DNA of 5,866 nucleotides from Chloroflexota bacterium (GTDB lineage: Bacteria > Chloroflexota > UBA6077 > JACCZL01): assembly GCA_013695975.1 (NCBI GenBank), contig JACCZL010000515.1, positions 1 through 5,866 of the forward strand, read 5' to 3'. A model generated the notes under the pieces. That model saw only the letters and a list, made by a program, of their open reading frames with translations, was not told where the DNA came from and did no database searches. The number at the start of each line of letters is the position of its first letter. Within the stretch, counting starts at the first letter, position 1. The translations under genes were made by a program, and so were the position numbers. Below are positions 1-5,141 of this stretch, in pieces.

Positions 1-65
1 CGGGACGATCTCGAGCCGCTTCTCGGCAGCCAGCCGGGCCAGGGCCTCGCGGTTCAGCTTCGCGA
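1..65 (-). pseudogene. possible partial or broken coding fragment at the left edge
   Basis: Read leftward from about position 65, one frame gives a helical, charged stretch containing LNREALARLAAEKRLEIVP. Twenty-one of its 22 codons end in G or C, far stronger than the opposite-strand frame, which suggests real coding. However, a TGA lies immediately upstream in this frame (68 to 66) and there is no ATG, GTG or TTG between that stop and the window edge. A GTG at 69 to 67 in the neighbouring frame would give VTREA and could join this frame with a one-base shift. It may therefore be the start of a gene damaged by a frameshift or sequencing error, a relic, or chance. The product is not recognised. 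Confidence 0.2.
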
Positions 66-97
66 GTCACGCCGTTTGCCGCGATCCTGACCGGCCT

Positions 98-832
98 TCA
101 GCGCGCGGGGCGCTGCTCGGCACTGACGTCACTCCTGATCGAGTCCACCCGGGGGGGCCGGCCGGATGAGCGGCCGCCGGCCTGCTCGATGAGATCGCGG
201 ATCTCCTCGTCGGTCGTCGGCGAGAAGTTTTCGTACCACAGGCCGACGGCGTGGAACGGCTCTGGCGTGATCGCGCAGACGACCTCGTCGACGACCGCTC
301 GGAGCTGATCGCAGGTCGCCGGCGCGGCCGCCGGAACGGCCACGATCGTGCGAGCCGGCCCCAACCGACGGAGCGCCACGACCGCGGCGCGCATCGTCGA
401 GCCGGTTGCCAGACCGTCGTCGATCAGGATAACGGCGCGGCCGGCGACGTCTGGCGATGGACGGTCGCCACGGTAGGCGCGCTCGCGGCGATCAAGCTCC
501 CGCTGCTCCTCGGCGGCGACGGCGTCGATCGCGGCTTCGGGGATGCCGAGCTCCCGCACAACCCGCTCGTTCAGCACGCGGATGCCCCCGCTGGCTAGGG
601 CCCCCATCGCCAGCTCACGGTGGTCTGGCACCCCGAGCTTGCGGACCAGGAAGACGTCGAGCGGCGCGCCGAGGGCTCGGGCGACCTCGAAGGCGACCGG
701 CACGCCACCCCGCGGCAGCCCCAGGACCACGACATCCGGGCGCCCAGCGTACGTCGCGAGTCGCTCCGCCAACTCTTGGCCGGCGTGCCGCCGATCTCGA
801 AAGGGCCGAGCCATGGCTGAGATCGTACCCAC
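98..832 (-). CDS. predicted phosphoribosyltransferase (PRTase type I fold, COG1926-like)
   Basis: This 244-residue protein has the type I phosphoribosyltransferase signature. The PRPP-binding loop VILIDDGLATGSTM is at residues 134-147, with the paired acidic residues D138-D139 and the small/hydroxyl run that grips the 5-phosphate. An upstream PRGG turn (residues 40-43) and the LVRKLGVPDHRELAMGAL stretch (62-79) are typical of the uncharacterised COG1926 group rather than of named purine or pyrimidine salvage enzymes. No membrane segment or signal peptide is seen, so it is probably cytosolic. Its substrate base is unknown. The GTG start at 832 is preferred because AAGGGGGAG lies 9 bases upstream; the internal ATG at 814 (residue 7) has no such site. 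The last 25 or so residues are polar, R/S-rich and probably disordered. It is divergent from the histidine kinase gene, and nothing in the sequence ties the two functionally. The family call is firm; the function is not. Confidence 0.88.
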   Translation of the reverse strand: MGTISAMARPFRDRRHAGQELAERLATYAGRPDVVVLGLPRGGVPVAFEVARALGAPLDVFLVRKLGVPDHRELAMGALASGGIRVLNERVVRELGIPEAAIDAVAAEEQRELDRRERAYRGDRPSPDVAGRAVILIDDGLATGSTMRAAVVALRRLGPARTIVAVPAAAPATCDQLRAVVDEVVCAITPEPFHAVGLWYENFSPTTDEEIRDLIEQAGGRSSGRPPRVDSIRSDVSAEQRPAR

Positions 833-841
833 CCCGGGCTA

Positions 842-850
842 CTCCCCCTT
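842..850 (-). promoter_or_regulatory. ribosome binding site of the phosphoribosyltransferase gene
   Basis: AAGGGGGAG read on the minus strand, ending 9 bases before the GTG at 832. It decides for the GTG start over the ATG six codons downstream, which has no purine-rich site at a suitable distance. Confidence 0.5.
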
Positions 851-948
851 CAGTCTCGTATCGCCAAACGGCGGCACCGCCACCTTCGGGAAACTGCACA
901 AGCCGTGCCGGGGGCCTCCTCGTCCTGGCGTGGCCCGTAGGAGCGTGA

Positions 949-3363
949 GTGCTATCCTTGCGCACCGTCTGCCACCCCAGCGTACCAGGGGATTCGGTGC
1001 CACAAGACACTGCCTCGCTCCGCATCTCCGATTCCGGCGAGCAATCGGCGCCTGACGACGCCATCGCGGCGGGAGTCGCGGCGTCGGAACCCACGACGAT
1101 CGGCGGGGCCTTGCGTGGGACGCGCGCCGCCATCGCTGTCGCCCTGGTCGCGGCCATCCTGGTCAACGCCGCGATCGTTTGGCGCTCCGCTGTCTCCACG
1201 GACCGACTGGAGCGCCAGGAGGTCGAGCTCGCCCGCCAGGCGCGGGTGTTGCGGGGTGAGGCGCCCGATCTGGTGGCCAACGGACGGGGCTACTTGCTGA
1301 CGGGGGACCCGCGCTTCCTCAACGATTTCGACGCCGATCGGCAGGCGGCCCGGGAGGCAGTCGCGCTCCTGCGCGGCCTGGTCCTCACGCCCGAGGGCAG
1401 CGCGCTCGTTGAGCGAATCGACAGGCAGCTCGAGGCCGTCATCGCGGGGGTCGAGCGTCGTATCGCGTTGGCTCGCGACGGCCGCCTGGATGAAGCCCGC
1501 GCCGCCATCCTCGCGGCGAGCGCCGAGCAGCGGGAGCTGTTCGCCTCACTGGATGATCTGGTCGAGCAGGAGGAGGCGCTCCTGCGCATGCGCTTCGACG
1601 AGCTGGGGCGCGAGCGGCTCGTCGGCCTGGCTGTCGGCGCACTCCTGCTCACGGTCGTGGGTGGGCTCGTGACCCGTACCCTGAGCGGCGGTCAGCGCGC
1701 CCTTGAAACATCCCAGCGGCGATTGACCCGGCGGGTGCGCCAGGCGGCGCTCGGCGCGGACGTTGGGGCCGCGCTGATCCGGACCGATAGCCTGCCGGAC
1801 ATGCTCCAGGCGTGCGCCGTCGCCATCGTCCACCACCTGGACGCGGCCTTCGCCCGTGTCTGGACGCTCGACGAGCAGGCAGGCGTGCTCGAGCTGCGGG
1901 CGAGCGCCGGGCTGTACACCCACCTCGACGGACCTCACGGTCGCGTGCCGGTCGGGCAGCTCAAGATCGGCCTCATCGCCGAGCAGCGCCGACCGCATCT
2001 CACCAACGCGGTCGTGGGCGATCCCCGCGTCGGCGATCAGGCATGGGCTAAGCGGGAGGGCATGGTCGCCTTTGCCGGCTACCCCCTGCTCGTCGAGGAT
2101 CGTGTGTTGGGAGTCATGGCGCTCTTCGCCGGCCGGCCGCTTCCCGACGATACGCTCGACACGCTGGAATCTGTCGCGGATGCGATCGCGCTGGGGATCG
2201 AGCGGAAGTGCGTTGAGGAGGAGCGGGCGCGACTGCTCGCCGCCGAGCAGGCCGCCCGCGGCGAGGCGGAGGCGCTGGCCGCGGAGCGCGCGGCCGTGCT
2301 CTCGCAGACCACCGATGGGGTGATCGTCGTCGATGCCGAGGGCTGCCCCACACTGGTGAACGAGGTGGCTCGCCGGATCCACGGCGTCGTCGAGCTCGGA
2401 GGCCTCGCCGACGGCTACAGCCGGGCTTGCCGGCTCTCCACGCTGGCTGGACAGCCCCACCCGAATGACGAGCTGCCCCTGGTGCGCGCCGTTCTCCGCG
2501 GTGAGACGGTGATCGACGCGCAGTGGCGCATTCGGCGACCGGACGGCAGCGAGCTGATCGCCCAGGGCAGCGCCGCGCCGGTCCTCGCCGACGACGGCGC
2601 TCGGCTCGGTTCGGTCCTGGTCCTGCGCGACGTGACCGCCCGACACGAGCTCGAGCGCCAGAAGGAGGAGTTTCTGGCATCGGCCTCACACGACCTCAAG
2701 AACCCGCTCGCGTCGATCAAGGGGATCGCTCAGATCATCCAGCGGCGAGCGGCGCGCGAAGGTGGGCTCGACCCCGAGCGTGCGATAGCCGGCCTCAAGA
2801 GCATCGACGCCGCCACGAACCAGATCGCCGCCCAGATCGACCGGATGCTCGACGTGTCCCGCGCGAGCATGGGGCGTGCGCTGGACCTGGACCGGCGCCC
2901 CACCGACCTGGTCGCACTCGTCCGGCGCCTGGTGGCGGCGCAACAGGAAGCCACCGAACGTCACCGCCTGTGCGTCGAGACGACCGAGACGGAGCTGATC
3001 GGCCAGTGGGACGCGCCTCGCCTCGAGCGGGCCCTGGTCAACCTCCTGAACAACGCCGTCAAGTACAGCCCGGACGGCGGCGAGGTCCGGATCACGCTGG
3101 CGGCCGAGCGGGACGCCGAGGGTGTGGCATGGTCTGTGCTGACCGTGCGCGACGAGGGGGTCGGCATCCCGGCCACGGAGCTACCGCGCATCTTTGAGCG
3201 GTTCCATCGCAGCGCGAACGTTCGGGACCGTATACCGGGCACCGGCATCGGACTGGCGGACGTTCGTCAGACTGTAGAGCAGCACGGTGGCACGGTGATG
3301 GTAACAAGCCAGGAGGGAGTCGGGAGCACGTTCACCGTGCGCCTGCCGCTGGGAGCGGGATAG
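949..3363 (+). CDS. membrane sensor histidine kinase, CHASE3-GAF-PAS-HisKA-HATPase
   Basis: An 804-residue hybrid-free sensor kinase. Residues 59-78 form a first membrane helix. Residues 80-220 form a CHASE3-like extracytoplasmic helical sensor, with the family's RGYLLTGDPRFL motif at 113-124. Residues 224-242 form a second membrane helix. A GAF domain (about 272-417, with GDPRVGD and EGMVAFAGYPL), a charged signalling helix (418-450) and a PAS domain (about 450-563) follow. The catalytic core has the H-box SASHDLKNPLASIKG with phospho-acceptor H581, the N-box NLLNNAVKYSP (698-708), the G1 box DEGVGI (735-740), the F-box ERFHR (750-754) and the G2 box GTGIGLA (764-770), so it looks active. 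It should autophosphorylate on H581 and pass phosphate to the receiver protein encoded 71 bases downstream. The start is uncertain. GTG 949 has AGGAG 5 bases upstream; GTG 997 (residue 17) has AGGGGA 4 bases upstream and would fit the possible promoter at 950. The signal sensed cannot be read from the sequence. Confidence 0.93.
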   Translation: MLSLRTVCHPSVPGDSVPQDTASLRISDSGEQSAPDDAIAAGVAASEPTTIGGALRGTRAAIAVALVAAILVNAAIVWRSAVSTDRLERQEVELARQARVLRGEAPDLVANGRGYLLTGDPRFLNDFDADRQAAREAVALLRGLVLTPEGSALVERIDRQLEAVIAGVERRIALARDGRLDEARAAILAASAEQRELFASLDDLVEQEEALLRMRFDELGRERLVGLAVGALLLTVVGGLVTRTLSGGQRALETSQRRLTRRVRQAALGADVGAALIRTDSLPDMLQACAVAIVHHLDAAFARVWTLDEQAGVLELRASAGLYTHLDGPHGRVPVGQLKIGLIAEQRRPHLTNAVVGDPRVGDQAWAKREGMVAFAGYPLLVEDRVLGVMALFAGRPLPDDTLDTLESVADAIALGIERKCVEEERARLLAAEQAARGEAEALAAERAAVLSQTTDGVIVVDAEGCPTLVNEVARRIHGVVELGGLADGYSRACRLSTLAGQPHPNDELPLVRAVLRGETVIDAQWRIRRPDGSELIAQGSAAPVLADDGARLGSVLVLRDVTARHELERQKEEFLASASHDLKNPLASIKGIAQIIQRRAAREGGLDPERAIAGLKSIDAATNQIAAQIDRMLDVSRASMGRALDLDRRPTDLVALVRRLVAAQQEATERHRLCVETTETELIGQWDAPRLERALVNLLNNAVKYSPDGGEVRITLAAERDAEGVAWSVLTVRDEGVGIPATELPRIFERFHRSANVRDRIPGTGIGLADVRQTVEQHGGTVMVTSQEGVGSTFTVRLPLGAG
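950..958 (+). promoter_or_regulatory. possible extended -10 promoter element before or inside the kinase start
   Basis: TGCTATCCT matches the extended -10 form TGnTATnnT, with TATCCT sharing four of six positions with TATAAT. No good -35 is visible about 17 bases upstream, which is common for extended -10 promoters. A transcript from here would begin near 964-966. That is downstream of the GTG at 949 and just upstream of the GTG at 997, so if it is real the kinase must start at 997. This is a motif match only. Confidence 0.3.
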
Positions 3364-3420
3364 CAGGTCGTCGGGCAGCTCATCTGGGCCAGGAGGGTGA
3401 CCGAACCGACAGCAGAGCAG

Positions 3421-3430
3421 GGGGAGGGAA
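3421..3430 (+). promoter_or_regulatory. ribosome binding site of the response regulator gene
   Basis: The purine run GGGGAGGGAA includes GGAGG at 3423-3427, 7 bases before the ATG at 3435. It supports that start over the out-of-frame GTG at 3397. No promoter or terminator is evident in the 71 bases after the kinase, so it is probably read from the kinase transcript. Confidence 0.5.
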
Positions 3431-3434
3431 ACGT

Positions 3435-3830
3435 ATGGAGAACGGGGCCGCGGCGGAACGCGATCAGGGAGACACCGTGCTGCTGGTCGTCGACGATGAC
3501 CCGCGCATGCGTCAGACGATCCGCTGGGCGCTCGAGGACGAGGGCCTACTGGTGGAGACCGCCGCCGACGGTCGGCAAGCGATCGACTGTGCGATGCGGC
3601 GGCGCCCCGCGCTGGTGGTGCTGGATATCGGCGTCCCGATCTTCAACGGCTACGAAGTCGCGGCCGCCCTGCGCGAGAAGTATGGCGACGGCCTCCCGAT
3701 CCTGACCGTTACCGCCGATGGCCGCGCGGCCGAGAAGGCGCAGCAGGTCGGCGCGTTCGCCCACTTGCCCAAGCCCTTCGAGGTCGACGACCTCGTCGCC
3801 GCGGTGCTAGGCGGCGTGAACGGCGTCTAA
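3435..3830 (+). CDS. stand-alone receiver-domain response regulator (CheY/Spo0F-like)
   Basis: A 131-residue protein that is a single REC domain plus a 13-residue polar N-terminal tail. The acidic pocket is the DDD run at residues 20-22. The phospho-acceptor is D64 in VVLDIGVP, the switch threonine is T93 in ILTVTAD, and the conserved lysine is K113 in LPKPF. All residues needed for phosphorylation are present. There is no HTH, GGDEF or enzymatic output domain, so it should act by protein contact or as a phosphorelay intermediate in the cytoplasm. Its position directly after a kinase lacking its own receiver makes that kinase the likely phosphodonor. The loop after D64 reads GVPIFNGYE rather than the more usual MPxMDGxE, a modest variation. 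It ends 17 bases before the TetR stop codon, in convergent orientation, and a strong inverted repeat follows it. Confidence 0.92.
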   Translation: MENGAAAERDQGDTVLLVVDDDPRMRQTIRWALEDEGLLVETAADGRQAIDCAMRRRPALVVLDIGVPIFNGYEVAAALREKYGDGLPILTVTADGRAAEKAQQVGAFAHLPKPFEVDDLVAAVLGGVNGV

Positions 3831-3832
3831 CG

Positions 3833-3874
3833 TCCACCGTCGCACGTCATTCCCGTTGGACGTGCGACGGTGGA
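3833..3874. terminator. perfect 16-bp inverted repeat, probable bidirectional terminator
   Basis: The left arm (3833-3848, TCCACCGTCGCACGTC) and the right arm (3859-3874) are exact reverse complements separated by 10 bases (ATTCCCGTTG). The stem can extend outward by a G-U and a C-G pair. It sits between convergent genes: it begins 3 bases after the response regulator stop, and the tetR TGA (3849 to 3847) lies at the loop edge, so the right arm is also tetR coding sequence. No run of U follows on either strand, so it would be a U-poor hairpin terminator or a 3' end stabiliser. The repeat itself is certain; the role is inferred from position. Confidence 0.7.
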
Positions 3875-4491
3875 TGGCCGGCGCGTATGCCGCCGATGAC
3901 GAGCTCCGAGAAGACCTCGACCACCTGGTCGAGCGACAGCGGGCCGTTCGCGCGGTACCAGCGGTCGACCCAGGCCGCCATCCCGAGGATCGCAAAGGCG
4001 ATGACGCGGGCGGGCAGGTCCTTGAAGACGCCGACCTGCACGCCTTCGGCGACGATGTCGCCAATCGTGTCGACAAAGTCCCGCTCGCCCCGGGTGATGC
4101 GCTGCCAGTTCTCCGGCGACAGCTCGTCCTTTTCGCGGAAGAAGATGATGAACATCTTGTTCTCGACGACCAGGCGAGTGAAAGCGTCGATCACCGTGCG
4201 CAGCTTCTCTTCCGGGCTCCCTGGCCCATACCGGATCGCGCGGACGGTCTCGAGCGCCAGGGTGAGCGTCTCCAGGTAGATGGAGAACAGCAGCTCTTCT
4301 TTGCTCGAGAAGTAGTAATACAGGGCCGGCTCGGTGATGCCGAGCTCGCTCGCAATGTCCTTCAGCGTCGTCCCGCGGTAGCCGCGGCGGCTGATCAGCT
4401 CGACCGCGGCATCCCTGAGCGCCTGCCGCCGGGTAGGCTCGCCATCGATCCGGGCGACGAGATCCCCACGAGCCTTTCGCGGTCGTGCCAT
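3847..4491 (-). CDS. TetR/AcrR-family transcriptional regulator
   Basis: A 214-residue repressor-type protein of usual TetR length. After a basic tail (MARPRKARGD), residues 22-70 form the DNA-binding domain. The HTH is in TTLKDIASELGITEPALYYY (41-60), followed by the family's FSSKEELL helix start. Residues 75-205 form the helical ligand-binding and dimer domain, with features (TFRLVVENKMFIIFFREKDEL-like region, 105-123) resembling regulators of acyl-CoA or aromatic-CoA catabolism, which bind CoA thioesters. The ATG at 4491 is chosen because GGAGG lies 5 bases upstream and the MARPRK opening is typical; an open extension to 4602 looks non-coding. It is divergent from a MaoC-like gene and close to paaC-paaD, so it may repress these and itself, like the TetR-family PaaR regulators of phenylacetate genes. 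That link is inference. Its last codons form one arm of the terminator hairpin. Confidence 0.9.
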   Translation of the reverse strand: MARPRKARGDLVARIDGEPTRRQALRDAAVELISRRGYRGTTLKDIASELGITEPALYYYFSSKEELLFSIYLETLTLALETVRAIRYGPGSPEEKLRTVIDAFTRLVVENKMFIIFFREKDELSPENWQRITRGERDFVDTIGDIVAEGVQVGVFKDLPARVIAFAILGMAAWVDRWYRANGPLSLDQVVEVFSELVIGGIRAGHPPSHVQRE

Positions 4492-4496
4492 GTCCC

Positions 4497-4501
4497 CCTC
4501 C
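4497..4501 (-). promoter_or_regulatory. ribosome binding site of tetR
   Basis: GGAGG (within GGAGGGGGAC) on the minus strand, 5 bases before the ATG at 4491. It fixes the tetR start. The in-frame ATG at 4503 overlaps this site, and earlier in-frame starts have nothing comparable. Confidence 0.6.
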
Positions 4502-4520
4502 ATCGATGCGCCAGGGCACT

Positions 4521-4549
4521 CGGCGCGCCTTATCGGCAGCGGCGCGCCG
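4521..4549. repeat. paired self-complementary GGCGCGCC repeats in the tetR leader
   Basis: The 8-base palindrome GGCGCGCC occurs at 4522-4529 and again at 4541-4548. Because each copy is its own reverse complement, the two can pair into a 9-bp stem (with the flanking C4521 and G4549) around an 11-base loop. It lies 30 to 58 bases upstream of the tetR ATG, probably inside the 5' leader. It could be a leader hairpin, a binding site, or chance in a GC-rich region. Confidence 0.35.
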
Positions 4550-4595
4550 GCACACGCGCCCAAGCCCCCTTGCTCGACGACGACACTCGTCAGCA

Positions 4596-4623
4596 CTGGC
4601 ATGCCATTTATTTAGTGAATGAT
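4596..4623 (+). promoter_or_regulatory. possible promoter of the MaoC-like gene (leaderless)
   Basis: CTGGCA (4596-4601, four of six matches to TTGACA), a 16-base spacer and AATGAT (4618-4623, four of six matches to TATAAT). The start of transcription would fall at about 4629-4631, which is the start codon itself. That agrees with the lack of any ribosome binding site before this ATG. The matches are weak; the agreement of spacing and missing Shine-Dalgarno sequence is the main support. Confidence 0.3.
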
Positions 4624-4629
4624 AACTAA
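4612..4629. promoter_or_regulatory. candidate TetR operator in the tetR/maoC divergent region
   Basis: TTAGTGAATGATAACTAA is an 18-bp imperfect palindrome: the arms TTAGT and ACTAA are exact, and six of nine base pairs match overall. It lies in a sharp AT-rich island (about 4605-4630) within otherwise GC-rich DNA and touches the A of the maoC ATG. Its length, symmetry and position between a tetR gene and its divergent neighbour are typical of TetR-family operators. It covers the likely -10 elements in both directions, so binding would block both genes. The motif is seen; the function is inferred. Confidence 0.5.
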
Positions 4630-4646
4630 TGGCGGAGCGTGAGCAA
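4619..4646 (-). promoter_or_regulatory. possible promoter of tetR
   Basis: On the minus strand, TTGCTC (4646 to 4641), a 16-base spacer and TATCAT (4624 to 4619, five of six matches to TATAAT). Transcription would begin near 4612 and give a leader of roughly 120 bases that includes the paired GGCGCGCC hairpin. The -10 lies inside the candidate operator, which fits autorepression. Confidence 0.35.
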
Positions 4647-5141
4647 GGGTCCATACCGTCAACCGTGCGTTACTTCGAGGACTTCCACGTCGGCCAGCGC
4701 GACGACCTCGGCTCGGTGGTGGTCACCGGGGCCGATATCGTGGCCTTTGCCCGCCAGTTCGACCCCCAGCCGTTCCACGTCGACCCCCAGGCGGCCAGGG
4801 CATCGGCCTTCGGCGGGCTCGTGGCGAGCGGCTGGCACACCGCCAGCCTGTTCATGCGCCTCTACGTCGAGCGCGTCCTGGCGCACGCGGCCAGTGTGCT
4901 CTCGGCGGGCGTCGACGATCTCCGCTGGCTCAGACCGGTCAGGCCGGGCGACACGCTCTCGGCCCGGGCGACCGTCCTGGCCTGCACCCCGTCCCGTACC
5001 CGTCCGGACCGCGGGACCGTCCGAATCCTGGGCGAGATGACCAACCATCGCGGCGAGCTGGTCCTGCGCCTGCGCAGCGCGATCGTCTTCCAGAGAAGAC
5101 CCGCCGCCCACAGCCCACGCGCGGTCGGCGGTAGCTACTGA
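4629..5141 (+). CDS. MaoC-like hot-dog-fold (R)-specific enoyl-CoA hydratase / dehydratase
   Basis: A 170-residue single-domain MaoC-like protein. After the YFEDFHVGQ opening (15-23) comes the hydratase signature FARQFDPQPFHVDPQAA (40-56), in which D45 and H50 occupy the catalytic Asp/His positions. The substrate-facing segment FGGLVASGWHTASLFMRL (61-78) and the LRWLRPVRPGDTL strand-turn (98-110) are typical of the family. Such enzymes add water across 2-enoyl-CoA double bonds as dimers in the cytosol. Beside paaC-paaD, a role on a phenylacetate-derived CoA intermediate is attractive, because PaaZ carries a MaoC-type hydratase domain that opens the oxepin-CoA ring; this is inference, and a general acyl-CoA role is equally possible. 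ATG 4629 has no Shine-Dalgarno sequence and may be leaderless; GTG 4662 is a weaker alternative. It is divergent from tetR and overlaps the end of paaD by 7 bases tail to tail. Confidence 0.87.
   Translation: MAEREQGSIPSTVRYFEDFHVGQRDDLGSVVVTGADIVAFARQFDPQPFHVDPQAARASAFGGLVASGWHTASLFMRLYVERVLAHAASVLSAGVDDLRWLRPVRPGDTLSARATVLACTPSRTRPDRGTVRILGEMTNHRGELVLRLRSAIVFQRRPAAHSPRAVGGSY

Noticed and set aside
1..90. Plus-strand frame ending at TGA 88-90 as the end of a rightward gene
   Set aside because: Its third-position G/C bias is clearly lower than that of the opposite-strand frame and it shows no recognisable motif, though it cannot be excluded without the sequence to the left.
99..115. CAGCGC/GCGCTG hairpin at the phosphoribosyltransferase stop codon
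   Set aside because: The stem is only 6 bp with a 5-base loop and no U tract in a GC-rich region, too weak to call a terminator with confidence.
870..881. GGCGG/CCGCC self-complementary stretch between the phosphoribosyltransferase and kinase genes
   Set aside because: Only two bases separate the arms, and such GC palindromes are expected by chance at this base composition.
1546..2646. Long minus-strand open frame of 366 codons inside the kinase gene
   Set aside because: It is the mirror of a well-defined histidine kinase frame in GC-rich DNA, with no recognisable domain and low-complexity composition.
3397..3705. GTG-led plus-strand frame beginning right after an AGGAGG before the response regulator
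   Set aside because: There is no spacing between the AGGAGG and the GTG, the frame is out of register with the receiver domain, and the product is Arg-rich without any motif.
4492..4602. N-terminal extension of tetR to the start at 4602
   Set aside because: The extra 37 residues have no TetR features, would cover the paired GGCGCGCC repeats, and lack a ribosome binding site; ATG 4491 has a good one.
3856..4629. Plus-strand open frame of 257 codons opposite tetR
   Set aside because: It is the complement of the TetR coding region with no family features; TetR motifs on the other strand explain the open frame.
3827..4654. Minus-strand open frame of 275 codons over tetR
   Set aside because: It is out of frame with the clear TetR protein, is Arg/Gly-rich, and has no domain or ribosome binding site.
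5085..5100. GTCTTC/GAAGAC 6-bp hairpin near the 3' end of the MaoC gene
   Set aside because: It lies within coding sequence, is short, and is explained by codons; no following U run.
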